In this document: piece by piece, positions 1 to 6,579 of the stretch | Layout: every line of letters begins with the position of its first letter | Position numbering within the stretch: position 1 is the first letter of the stretch | Assembly (NCBI GenBank): GCA_937915065.1 | Contig: CALDMR010000088.1 | Span: 1-10,091 of the forward strand | Direction of reading: 5' to 3' | Length of the DNA: 10,091 bases | Source of the DNA: an uncultured Clostridia bacterium | GTDB taxonomy: Bacteria > Bacillota > Clostridia > Oscillospirales > Oscillospiraceae | Made by a program: the position numbers and the translations under genes | Notes under the pieces: generated by a model | Databases searched by the model: none | The model's input: the letters and a program-made list of their open reading frames with translations, nothing else | What the model was told of the DNA's origin: nothing

Positions 1-863
1 GGACGCAGCGTTTCTACCACAGCCTCGCCCACGGCCGCTTTGAAATCTCCATAACCCCGGCCGGAAAACTCCGCTTCGATTGCCGCGTAATCCTTACCGG
101 TACAGACGGAATATATCTGCATCAAGTTGGACACGCCGGGCTTTTCCTGGGGCGCGAAACGAACGCAGGCATCGGAATCGGTAATCGCCTTCTTAAACTT
201 GCGCATGATATCCTCAGGCTTTTCCAGCATATACACGCAGCCGTTGGGATCCCGGTCGGACTTGGACATCTTATTTTCCGGACTGGTCAAACTCATCACC
301 CGGGCGCCCACCTTGGCAATGTAGGGCTCCGGCATTTTGAACACATCACCGTAAATACCGTTGAAACGGTTGGCGATATCACGGCAAATCTCCACATGCT
401 GTTTCTGATCTTCGCCCACAGGCACCAGATCAGCCTGATACAGCAGAATATCCGCTGCCATCAGTGCCGGATAGGTGAACAAGCCCGCATTGATATTGTC
501 TGCATTTTTCGCGCTTTTATCTTTGAACTGCGTCATGCGGCTCAGTTCGCCGAACATCGTATAACAGTCCAGCACCCAGCCCAGCTGAGCATGGGCCGGC
601 ACATGGGACTGGATAAACAGCACATTTTTCTCCGGATCCAGACCGCAGGCAATATAGGCCGCCAACTGGGTCAGGGTGCGGCGGCGCAAATCCGCCGGGG
701 TCTGGCGCACGGTGATCGTGTGCATATCCGCCAACATATAATAGCAGTCATATTCATCCGCCAGGGCATGCCAGTTCCGAATGGCGCCAAGATAGGAGCC
801 CAGGGTCAAATCGCCGGAGGGCTGGATACCGCTGAGGATGCGTTTCTTTTGTACTTCTTCCAT
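1..863 (-). CDS. trpS: Tryptophan--tRNA ligase (TrpRS), 3' end beyond the window
   Basis: Class Ic aminoacyl-tRNA synthetase that activates tryptophan with ATP and charges tRNA(Trp) in the cytoplasm. About 287 residues are visible; the family is usually about 330, so roughly the last 40-45 residues lie left of the window. The N terminus reads KKRILSGIQPSGDLTLGSYLGAI; the TrpRS form of the HIGH motif is GSYLGAI at residues 22-28 and KMSKS is intact at 198-202. Other family blocks are seen, such as FIQSHVPAHAQLGW, MTQFKDKS and the Trp-pocket stretch LVPVGEDQKQH. The ATG at 863 is chosen because a GGAGG (complement of 875-879) lies 11 bases upstream; an in-frame ATG at 881 would add six residues but has no ribosome binding site. 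It follows the aminotransferase gene by 42 bases with no terminator-like hairpin plus U-run, so the two are probably cotranscribed. No T-box leader is seen directly upstream. Identity is secure. Confidence 0.96.
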   Translation of the reverse strand, partial: MEEVQKKRILSGIQPSGDLTLGSYLGAIRNWHALADEYDCYYMLADMHTITVRQTPADLRRRTLTQLAAYIACGLDPEKNVLFIQSHVPAHAQLGWVLDCYTMFGELSRMTQFKDKSAKNADNINAGLFTYPALMAADILLYQADLVPVGEDQKQHVEICRDIANRFNGIYGDVFKMPEPYIAKVGARVMSLTSPENKMSKSDRDPNGCVYMLEKPEDIMRKFKKAITDSDACVRFAPQEKPGVSNLMQIYSVCTGKDYAAIEAEFSGRGYGDFKAAVGEAVVETLR

Positions 864-905
864 AGGATGATAAACCTCCATTAAGGGAGCGTGCTCCCCG
901 AAATA

Positions 906-2096
906 TTATGATTGCAGATAGCTGCACAGGCCTTCGCCCATGCGTTGCATACCTTCCTCGATCTGCTCCAGAGAAGGCACAGAAAAATTCAAGCGCAGTC
1001 CCCGGTCATCGGTGATATTATCGGCAAAAAAGGGAGCGCCCGGCACCACTGCCACCCCCCGCTCGGCCGCATATTTCTGAAATGCCATACCACTGACCCC
1101 TTCCGGCAGGGTGACCCACAGAAACAGCCCGCCTTCGGGCCGGGTGACAGACACCTCTTTCGGGAAAAAGCGGTCAATGGCCGCCAGCATTGCATCCCGT
1201 TTGCAGCGGTAATGGTCGCAGCAAACACGGATATGGGCTTCCAGATCGTAACGCGTCAAGTATTCATGCACCAAAATTTGAGAAATCATATTTGTATGCA
1301 CATCCACGCACTGCTTCGCCACCACCATTTTAGCGATCAACGCCTTGGGGGCGCACAGATAAGCTACGCGGACGCCCGGCGCAATGACTTTGGAAAAGGA
1401 ACCGGTATAAATTACATGGCTCCCCCCGTCCAATGTCTTGATGGCCGCCACTTCCTCGCCGGAATAGCGCAGCTTGCCATAAGGATCATCTTCCAAGATC
1501 ATCACATCATATTGCACGGCCAATTCATACAGCCGCCGCCGGCGCGCCGCACTCAGCGTCACTCCCATGGGATTCTGAAAGTTCGGAATGGTATAAATAA
1601 ACTTCACATTCTTTTCCCGCTGCAGCGCCTGCTCCAGAGCTTCCATATCCATGCCGTCTCCGTCCATCGGCACGCCTACCAGGTTGGCTCCGTAGGTACG
1701 GAACGTATTCAACGCATTGAGAAATGTAGGCGCCTCGGTCAGCACAGTGTCGCCGTCATCCACCAGGCATTTTGCGGTAAAGTCCAGGGCCTGCTGCCCG
1801 CCGGAGACAACGATCACATCATCTTCCGTGCCGCAGATGCCCCGGCTGATCAAGTCGTCGGTGATCCACCGGCGCAGGGGTTCATACCCCTCGGTCACAC
1901 CGTAGGACAGCGCCTGGACCGCTTTCTTGGTAAATACTGTTTTAGACAGCTCTGCCAGCTCTGCCGCCGGAAATTCCTCTGGCGAGGGGCTGCCTGCTGT
2001 AAAGGAAATCATGTCCTCCCGCTGAGCCGCCTTAAACAGTTCGCGGATCAGGGAAGGATTCATGTGCTCCATATGCTTGGAAATCGATCTGCTCAT
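906..2096 (-). CDS. Fold-type I PLP-dependent aminotransferase (2-aminoadipate/aromatic, LysN/KAT-II-like)
   Basis: Cytoplasmic class I/II aminotransferase of 396 residues, close to the roughly 400 usual for the 2-aminoadipate/kynurenine/aromatic aminotransferase branch, which also forms the C-terminal half of MocR regulators. The N terminus SISKHMEHMNPSLIRELFK is typical of stand-alone enzymes, and there is no GntR-type DNA-binding domain. Visible landmarks: ISFTAGSPSPEEFP (substrate loop), SGGQQALD (cofactor phosphate turn), NFQNPMG with Asn175, EDDPYG at 202-207 (Asp that pairs with the pyridine nitrogen), SFSK with the Schiff-base Lys236, and a C-terminal RLNFS with the Arg that binds the substrate carboxylate. 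The amino donor cannot be read from sequence. Start: the open frame runs up to a TTG at 2117 with no ribosome binding site; the ATG at 2096 has AGAAGG 11 bases upstream and matches family N termini better. It is transcribed away from gltX and probably with trpS; the link to tryptophan metabolism is suggestive only. Confidence 0.9.
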   Translation of the reverse strand: MSRSISKHMEHMNPSLIRELFKAAQREDMISFTAGSPSPEEFPAAELAELSKTVFTKKAVQALSYGVTEGYEPLRRWITDDLISRGICGTEDDVIVVSGGQQALDFTAKCLVDDGDTVLTEAPTFLNALNTFRTYGANLVGVPMDGDGMDMEALEQALQREKNVKFIYTIPNFQNPMGVTLSAARRRRLYELAVQYDVMILEDDPYGKLRYSGEEVAAIKTLDGGSHVIYTGSFSKVIAPGVRVAYLCAPKALIAKMVVAKQCVDVHTNMISQILVHEYLTRYDLEAHIRVCCDHYRCKRDAMLAAIDRFFPKEVSVTRPEGGLFLWVTLPEGVSGMAFQKYAAERGVAVVPGAPFFADNITDDRGLRLNFSVPSLEQIEEGMQRMGEGLCSYLQS

Positions 2097-2149
2097 AAAG
2101 GGATGCGCCTTCTTCAATCAAAAAGTTCATAGGCGTTCTGAAACGCATA

Positions 2150-2177
2150 ATTATAAATGATTTTACCATAAACGCAA
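2150..2177 (-). promoter_or_regulatory. Probable sigma-A promoter of the aminotransferase-trpS unit
   Basis: Read on the minus strand: -35 TTGCGT (2172-2177), a 16-base spacer, and -10 TATAAT (2150-2155). Transcription would start near 2143, leaving about 46 bases before the ATG at 2096. The -10 is perfect and the -35 matches at four of six bases. An inverted repeat, GCGTT-4 bases-AACGC (2133-2146), straddles the predicted start and could be an operator or a chance hairpin. Confidence 0.6.
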
Positions 2178-2194
2178 AAAAAGTGCAATCCAAC

Positions 2195-2222
2195 TTGACA
2201 TTTTCTTCTATAAAAATATAAT
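2195..2222 (+). promoter_or_regulatory. Consensus sigma-A promoter of the gltX-spoIIM unit
   Basis: Both hexamers are perfect: TTGACA at 2195-2200 and TATAAT at 2217-2222, separated by 16 bases. Transcription should start near 2229, giving a leader of about 57 bases before gltX. The leader holds a weak inverted repeat (ATACAG 2232-2237 with CTGTAT 2250-2255) followed by an AT-rich stretch, and is too short for a T-box. The promoter lies back-to-back with the leftward promoter at 2150-2177. Confidence 0.85.
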
Positions 2223-2285
2223 AAGTATGTTATACAGTAGGTTCTCATGCTGTATTATTTTCGACGACAAAACGGAGGTTTCACA

Positions 2286-3776
2286 ATGGCACTGAATCCG
2301 GCATTTTTTGAAGATATGGAAAACCGCATTCCCAATGGGCGCGTCCGCACCCGCTTTGCCCCCTCGCCCACGGGCTATATGCATGTGGGCAACCTGCGCA
2401 CAGCGCTGTATACCTGGCTGATCGCCCGGAAAAACGGCGGCGATTTCATTTTGCGCATTGAGGATACAGACCAGGGCCGCCTGGTGGAAGGCGCCGTGGA
2501 TGTCATCTACAAAACCATGGCTGAATGCGGCCTCACCCATGACGAAGGCCCCGATGTGGGCGGCCCCGTGGGCCCCTATATCCAGAGCGAACGCCGCAGC
2601 CTGTACGGAAAATACGCAGAACTGCTGGTAGAAAAAGGCGCAGCCTACTATTGCTTCTGCGAAAAGGCCGAAACCGAGGAAGAAGGCGGAGATTTCAACC
2701 GCGCTGCCGACCCCTGCCGCAGCCTTTCTGCAGATGAAGTGGCTGCCAACCTGGCCGCCGGGAAGCCTTATGTCATCCGCCAGAAGATCCCCGCAGGCCA
2801 AACCACCTTCCACGACGCCATTTTCGGCGACATCACCGTAGAGAACGACACACTGGACGACCAGGTGCTGCTCAAGTCCGACGGCCTGCCCACCTATAAC
2901 TTTGCCAATGTGGTGGACGACCATCTGATGGGAATCACTCATGTGGTGCGCGGCAGCGAATACCTGTCCTCCGCCCCGAAATACAACCTGCTGTATGAAG
3001 CTTTCGGCTGGGAAGTGCCCACTTATGTACACTGCTCCCCCGTTATGCGCGATGCCCACAACAAAATGTCCAAGCGCCACGGCGATCCCTCTTATGAAGA
3101 CCTGATTTCCCAGGGCTATCTGACCGAAGCCGTGCTGAACTATGTGGCGCTGCTGGGCGGGAGCCCCAAGGGCGACATTGCCGAGCAGGAGATCTTCTCT
3201 CTGAACGAGCTGGCCCAGGTGTTCGACATTACCGGCATTTCCAAGTCCCCCGCCATTTTCGACATTGCCAAGCTGGATCACTTCAACGCCCTGTATCTGC
3301 GGGCTATGGAGCCCGAGGCATTCCATAAGGTTGCTGAGCCGTACATCCGCAAAAGCGTCCAGAATCCTGCCATCGACACCACACTGATCGCCCCCCTGCT
3401 GCAGGCCCGTCTGGAAACGCTGAACGAGATCCCTGAAAAGGTGGACTTTTTCGACGCACTGCCTGATTACAGCACCGAACTCTATGTAAACAAAAAGTCC
3501 AAAACCACGGAAGAAAGCGCTCTGGATATCTTGAAAGCCTATCTCCCCGAATTGGAAGCACTGAACAGCTGGGATCACGATACGCTGTATAATTCCATGG
3601 TGGACTACGCCGCCGCCCATGAAATGAAAAATGCCAAGCTCATGTGGCCCGTCCGTATTGCTGTGGCCGGCAAAGCCGTCACCCCCGGCGGCGCAGTGGA
3701 AATCTGCCAGATCCTGGGCCGGGAAGAAACTCTGCGCCGCATCCGCACAGGAATTGAAAAATTGGAAAATCGCTAA
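2286..3776 (+). CDS. gltX: Glutamate--tRNA ligase (GluRS)
   Basis: Class Ib aminoacyl-tRNA synthetase charging tRNA(Glu) with glutamate in the cytoplasm. It has 496 residues, within the usual 465-500. Seen in order: RTRFAPSPTGYMHVGNLRTA with the HIGH-type motif HVGN at 33-36; RIEDTDQ at 57-63; a zinc-type CxC at Cys123/Cys125 with a further Cys at 144; SDGLPTYNFANVVDDHLMGI; and NKMSKRHGDPS with KMSKR at 260-264. A helical anticodon-binding C-terminal half follows. The N terminus carries about 18 residues before the core. The ATG at 2286 is chosen over an upstream ATG at 2247 because GGAGG (2274-2278) lies 7 bases before it. In many Firmicutes GluRS also misacylates tRNA(Gln), which GatCAB then amidates; whether that holds here cannot be decided from this window. 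It is followed after 3 bases by a SpoIIM-family gene. Confidence 0.97.
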   Translation: MALNPAFFEDMENRIPNGRVRTRFAPSPTGYMHVGNLRTALYTWLIARKNGGDFILRIEDTDQGRLVEGAVDVIYKTMAECGLTHDEGPDVGGPVGPYIQSERRSLYGKYAELLVEKGAAYYCFCEKAETEEEGGDFNRAADPCRSLSADEVAANLAAGKPYVIRQKIPAGQTTFHDAIFGDITVENDTLDDQVLLKSDGLPTYNFANVVDDHLMGITHVVRGSEYLSSAPKYNLLYEAFGWEVPTYVHCSPVMRDAHNKMSKRHGDPSYEDLISQGYLTEAVLNYVALLGGSPKGDIAEQEIFSLNELAQVFDITGISKSPAIFDIAKLDHFNALYLRAMEPEAFHKVAEPYIRKSVQNPAIDTTLIAPLLQARLETLNEIPEKVDFFDALPDYSTELYVNKKSKTTEESALDILKAYLPELEALNSWDHDTLYNSMVDYAAAHEMKNAKLMWPVRIAVAGKAVTPGGAVEICQILGREETLRRIRTGIEKLENR

Positions 3777-3779
3777 GGT

Positions 3780-4403
3780 ATGGAGTTCCTGAAAAACCAA
3801 TACCGCCAGAGCATCGCCTTTCTGCGCGGCCCTCTGTACAGCGATCTGCACAATACCACCATTGCTTTTTTTGTGATCTGGCTGCTCTGTTTTGTTGTAT
3901 GCCTCTTCTGTCCGTCAGTGCTGGAGATGCTGATGAACTACATCCAGGGCGTGGTAGACAGCAGCAATATTGTGGGCGAAGACGGTTCCTTTTCTGCACT
4001 GCGCATTTTGGGCAACAATCTGCGGGCATCAGGGCTGAGTATTCTCTATGGAATTATTCCATTTCTCTATCTGCCGGCACTGCCCATCGGCATAAACGCC
4101 GCTGTTTTGGGCGCTTTGACAGCCTCCTATATGGTAGGCGGCCGGTCAATGCTGCTGTTGGCTGCCGGTTTGGTGCCCCACGGAATTTTTGAAATTCCCG
4201 CACTGCTGATTGCCTTTGCCTGCGGACTGTATCTTTGCCGCGGCATGGGCGCTTTGATCCGCGGCAAGCCGGAAAGCCCGCAGTTGGGCGAACTGTTTCT
4301 TTCTCTTCTCCGGGTCTACTGCACCATTATGCTGCCGCTGTTGGTGGCAGCGTCCTTGATTGAGGCCTATATCACACCGGCCTGTATGGCGTTTTTTATG
4401 TAA
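3780..4403 (+). CDS. spoIIM: SpoIIM/DUF95-family integral membrane protein
   Basis: A 207-residue hydrophobic protein, close to the length of Bacillus subtilis SpoIIM. The family signature VPHGIFEIPA is complete at about residues 132-141. Likely membrane segments: about 26-48, 85-108, 108-130, 138-158 and 178-200, with an acidic, outward or intermembrane loop at 55-72. In B. subtilis SpoIIM holds SpoIID and SpoIIP (the DMP complex) at the division septum for peptidoglycan thinning and engulfment during sporulation. Family members also occur in non-sporulating bacteria with unknown roles, so the sporulation function here is inferred. The ATG lies 3 bases after the gltX stop; the only ribosome binding sequences are a weak GGAA and an AAGG touching the start, so translation is probably coupled to gltX. 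The coupling puts it under the strong gltX promoter, which is unusual for a sporulation gene. A strong terminator follows. Confidence 0.85.
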   Translation: MEFLKNQYRQSIAFLRGPLYSDLHNTTIAFFVIWLLCFVVCLFCPSVLEMLMNYIQGVVDSSNIVGEDGSFSALRILGNNLRASGLSILYGIIPFLYLPALPIGINAAVLGALTASYMVGGRSMLLLAAGLVPHGIFEIPALLIAFACGLYLCRGMGALIRGKPESPQLGELFLSLLRVYCTIMLPLLVAASLIEAYITPACMAFFM

Positions 4404-4418
4404 ACTCATTCTTCAGCA

Positions 4419-4450
4419 AAAAACCGGACTCCTGTTGGAGTCCGGTTTTT
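4419..4450. terminator. Two-way intrinsic terminator between spoIIM and the ANTAR regulator gene
   Basis: Perfect hairpin: arms 4422-4432 and 4437-4447 (11 bp, extendable through the flanking A and T runs to 14 bp) around a TGTT loop. A run of five T's ends it on the plus strand and six A's at 4418-4423 serve the minus strand. It lies between convergent genes; the minus-strand stop codon (4452-4454) is almost touching the stem, so it serves both transcripts. Confidence 0.93.
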
Positions 4451-4451
4451 A

Positions 4452-5021
4452 TTAGTTCTGGTAAGTACGGATGATGCTCTGGGCAATTTCCAGCTTGGTA
4501 CACCGCATATTCATGGCCTGGTGTTCAATATAATGATGGGCCTTTTCCTCGCTCATTTTCAAGCACTCCATCAGCACCAGCTTGGCCCGATCCACCATGC
4601 GGATCTCCTCAATCTTATTCTGCAAGCGCACATTCTCCCGCTGCAAAATCGCCAAGCGGCGTTCCATTGACACCATCATCCGCATGGTGTACCGAAACAT
4701 ACTGCGCTTGACGGGCTTTTCCAGCACAAACACGCCCGAACCTTCCACCTTAGCATGGATTTCTGCCACATGGTCCGTTTTTACCAGCAGCCCCACCCCC
4801 CCCGAAGTACTCTCCGCAATATGGCAGGCAAGATCACTGCCGAATTCGTCCCGCAGCGGCGTATTGATGACAACCAGATCGCAGGGATGGGCAGCCAAAC
4901 GCCGCCGCGCTTCCCCTCCGTTCATCGCAAAGTGTATATCCCTTAGGCGCAGATCGCCCAGCAGACCTAAAAGGGCTTTGATACCCGCATCCGTACTGGA
5001 TATGATCAAAACAGTCTCCAT
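4452..5021 (-). CDS. ANTAR-domain RNA-binding regulator with a degenerate receiver domain
   Basis: A 189-residue cytoplasmic protein with an N-terminal CheY-like receiver (about 1-120), a short helical linker (about 118-140) and a C-terminal ANTAR domain (about 130-187). ANTAR domains are three-helix RNA-binding modules that stabilise a double-hexaloop antiterminator in leader RNAs. The ANTAR part carries the family pattern VDRAKLVLMECLKMSEEKAH followed by AMNMRCTKLEIAQSII. The receiver looks unable to accept phosphate: the acidic pair after strand 1 is Ser8-Ser9 (VLIISST), and the acceptor Asp after strand 3 is Asn53 (DLVVINTPL); only the late Lys102 (EKPV) remains. Start: the ATG at 5021 fits strand 1 (METVLIISS) and has AAAGG 10 bases upstream; the longer GTG form (5054) lacks a ribosome binding site. 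It lies 42 bases after the GS-like gene with no promoter or terminator between. ANTAR regulators beside GS genes are known in clostridia (NitR type). Control by protein contact or ligand instead of a kinase is inferred. Confidence 0.9.
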   Translation of the reverse strand: METVLIISSTDAGIKALLGLLGDLRLRDIHFAMNGGEARRRLAAHPCDLVVINTPLRDEFGSDLACHIAESTSGGVGLLVKTDHVAEIHAKVEGSGVFVLEKPVKRSMFRYTMRMMVSMERRLAILQRENVRLQNKIEEIRMVDRAKLVLMECLKMSEEKAHHYIEHQAMNMRCTKLEIAQSIIRTYQN

Positions 5022-5063
5022 GTTGTCAACGCCTTTCCTCCCCTCTCTCAGCACAAAGCGCGC

Positions 5064-6329
5064 TTACAGCAGGTTGAAATAAGTCTGCCTGTCATACTCC
5101 GCCTTCTTTTTTGCTTTGCTATACGCGCCGGCCAAATCCTGCTTATCTTTCAGATAGGCGCCCAGCACCTCTTTCGGGATTTGCGCCTTCCCAAAATCGC
5201 CGCGGTTGGCGGCCGCAATCGCCTGCCGCAACGTTGTCGGAAGTTTACCGCAGGACGCTTCCAGCCGCGGCAGCGTTTTCTGCATGCGGATGCCTTCCAG
5301 CCCGGCGCGGATCAGCAGCGCATACGCCAGATACGGATTAACGGCAGGATCAGCAGCCATCAATTCCATGCGTCCCTTGACCCCGGTAACGGCAGGAATA
5401 CAGATACTGAACCGCCCGCCGAGATTCGACCATCCCAACTCCCGGCGATTGTCCGCATCGTAGGAATTGGTGGTGGGCTTGAGATAAGCCATCAGTTCCG
5501 GCAAGCGCTCCAGAATCCCCGCCGCAAAGCCGCATGCCTCCGGTTTCAGCTCTTTTTCTTCAAAGATGTTCTTCCCATCCTTATAAATCTCAAACATCAG
5601 CGTCAAGGCGCTGCCCTGGGCCTTTTCCAGCGGCTTCGGCATAAAAGATGCAAACAGGCCATTGGCCGAAGCTGTCTGCTTCACCACCGCCTTAAAGGCC
5701 ATATAGTGGTCCGCCGCACTGAGGGCGTCGCTGCTGCGGAATACAACCTCATTCTGGCCGGGGCCCGCAGCATGATGGGAGCTTTCGGAAATGATCCCCA
5801 TTTCAGATAAAGTCAAGCAAATATCGCGGCGCACACCCTCTCCCCGGTCTATCGGAGCAATGTCACAAAAAGTGCCCTGATCCTGGGGAATCATCGTGGG
5901 CATGCCGCTCTCATCGGTTTGGAACAGATAAAATGCGCAGGCAGAACCAATCCGGACTGCATAGCCGGCCTTCGCCGCCTCCAGCACGCTTTTCTGCAGC
6001 ATAGCACGGGTATCTCCCCCATAAGGCGACCCATCGGCATTCATCAAGTCGCAAAACAAGCAAATCACGCGGCCGGAAGAGGGTCTCCAGGGCAGCACAG
6101 ACAGCGTGCGCGCATCCGGCCGCAGCAGCAGTTTCGTACCAACAGGCAGATGAAAACCGGGAAGCTCCCAGGCATTGAAGGGAATGCCATTTTCAAAGGC
6201 CCGTTCCAGTTCTCCCGGCTGCAAAGAAATATTCTTCTGCAGCCCCATATTATCACAAAATGCCAAGCGAATAACCTTCACATCATTCTCCTTGACAAAA
6301 TTCAGCACCTCTTTACAGGAATCCTTCAT
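5064..6329 (-). CDS. Glutamine synthetase type I homologue, probable pseudoenzyme
   Basis: A 421-residue protein, shorter than active type I GS (about 440-470), with the family's beta-grasp N domain (about 1-95) and catalytic-barrel fold (about 104-421). The backbone motifs are recognisable but the active site is not. The two metal-ligand Glu residues of GPExEF are Ala130 and Ala132 (GSACAFYLF). The Glu of SHHEVAPGQ is Ala187, and NGSGMH has become QGSALT (238-243), losing the Asn and the metal His. The FDGSS loop reads FNAWE. The YKRL-GYEAP flap is shortened and its Arg and Glu are gone. In RxExR the last Arg is Met324. Only Glu194 (QNE) and Glu322 (RME) survive of six metal ligands. Glutamine synthesis is therefore very unlikely; ligand binding or assembly with another GS is possible. 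The frame is open throughout, so it is not simply decaying. ATG 6329 has GAGGG 6 bases upstream. Cotranscribed with the ANTAR regulator gene. Confidence 0.88.
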   Translation of the reverse strand: MKDSCKEVLNFVKENDVKVIRLAFCDNMGLQKNISLQPGELERAFENGIPFNAWELPGFHLPVGTKLLLRPDARTLSVLPWRPSSGRVICLFCDLMNADGSPYGGDTRAMLQKSVLEAAKAGYAVRIGSACAFYLFQTDESGMPTMIPQDQGTFCDIAPIDRGEGVRRDICLTLSEMGIISESSHHAAGPGQNEVVFRSSDALSAADHYMAFKAVVKQTASANGLFASFMPKPLEKAQGSALTLMFEIYKDGKNIFEEKELKPEACGFAAGILERLPELMAYLKPTTNSYDADNRRELGWSNLGGRFSICIPAVTGVKGRMELMAADPAVNPYLAYALLIRAGLEGIRMQKTLPRLEASCGKLPTTLRQAIAAANRGDFGKAQIPKEVLGAYLKDKQDLAGAYSKAKKKAEYDRQTYFNLL

Positions 6330-6350
6330 CTTTTTCCCTCGCTTATCGTA

Positions 6351-6384
6351 CACAGCCCGGGAAGCATCCCCCTCCCGGGCTGTG
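6351..6384 (-). promoter_or_regulatory. Strong leader hairpin in the GS-homologue mRNA
   Basis: Perfect 12-bp inverted repeat (6351-6362 with 6373-6384, core CCCGGG) with a 10-base loop. It lies wholly in the leftward transcript between the predicted start (about 6402) and the ribosome binding site, its 3' foot 21 bases before the ATG. No U-run follows on either strand, so it is not an ordinary terminator. The loop side can also pair GGGA with TCCC, giving a smaller alternative hairpin. Role unknown: mRNA stabiliser, translational control, or a protein-binding site. Confidence 0.6.
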
Positions 6385-6408
6385 CGGAATCTCTGTATAC
6401 TTATTATT

Positions 6409-6437
6409 ATCATACCCGAATCAACTGGGTGTGTAAA
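6409..6437 (-). promoter_or_regulatory. Probable sigma-A promoter of the GS-homologue/ANTAR unit
   Basis: On the minus strand: -35 TTTACA (6432-6437), a 17-base spacer and -10 TATGAT (6409-6414). Each hexamer matches consensus at five of six bases. The predicted start is near 6402, about 73 bases before the ATG. No second promoter is seen between the GS-homologue and ANTAR genes. Confidence 0.65.
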
Positions 6438-6579
6438 GAGATTTATCGGGATTATTTATGTCATCAGCGTCAACACGCCAAAGGCCTCCGACGGCAGAAT
6501 TTTGAATTCTCCCTTTTATCTATTTCCCTGTACATCTGCCCTCGGCGGGCATAGAATAAAGTGTAGGAGGTGATACACC
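6438..6579. other. Divergent intergenic region upstream of the small gene
   Basis: No gene seen. It holds a 6-bp palindrome AGAATT-TTG-AATTCT (6496-6510) and a small GC hairpin TGCCC-5 bases-GGGCA (6537-6551). A possible promoter for the small gene at 6580 ends in CATAGAATA (6550-6558). That could be a weak sigma-A -10 (TAGAAT, with TGTACA 17 bases upstream) or resemble the CATAnnnTA-type -10 of mother-cell sporulation sigma factors; the -35 is poor in either reading. Confidence 0.35.

Noticed and set aside
885..898. GGGAGC-GT-GCTCCC hairpin between the aminotransferase gene and trpS as a terminator
   Set aside because: The loop is two bases and no U-run follows on the minus strand, so it should not end transcription; the two genes are more likely cotranscribed.
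912..2132. Plus-strand open frame of about 406 codons opposite the aminotransferase
   Set aside because: The His/Gln/Arg-rich sequence has no domain, and the minus strand encodes a clear PLP aminotransferase with all motifs.
2229..2285. T-box or attenuator in the gltX leader (ATACAG/CTGTAT hairpin)
   Set aside because: The leader is only about 57 bases; there is no T-box bulge sequence or specifier stem, and the hairpin is weak with a 12-base loop and poor U-run.
2208..3851. Long minus-strand open frame (about 547 codons) opposite gltX
   Set aside because: It is the antisense shadow of gltX, whose protein is unmistakable on the plus strand; the antisense frame has no ribosome binding site and no family motif.
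5064..6329. GS homologue as a pseudogene
   Set aside because: No frameshift or stop, a good start, a promoter and operon context; the losses are confined to active-site residues, which fits a pseudoenzyme better than decay.
5181..6554. Plus-strand open frames opposite the GS homologue (209 and 211 codons)
   Set aside because: Antisense shadows with no ribosome binding site; they cross the promoter and leader region of the minus-strand gene.
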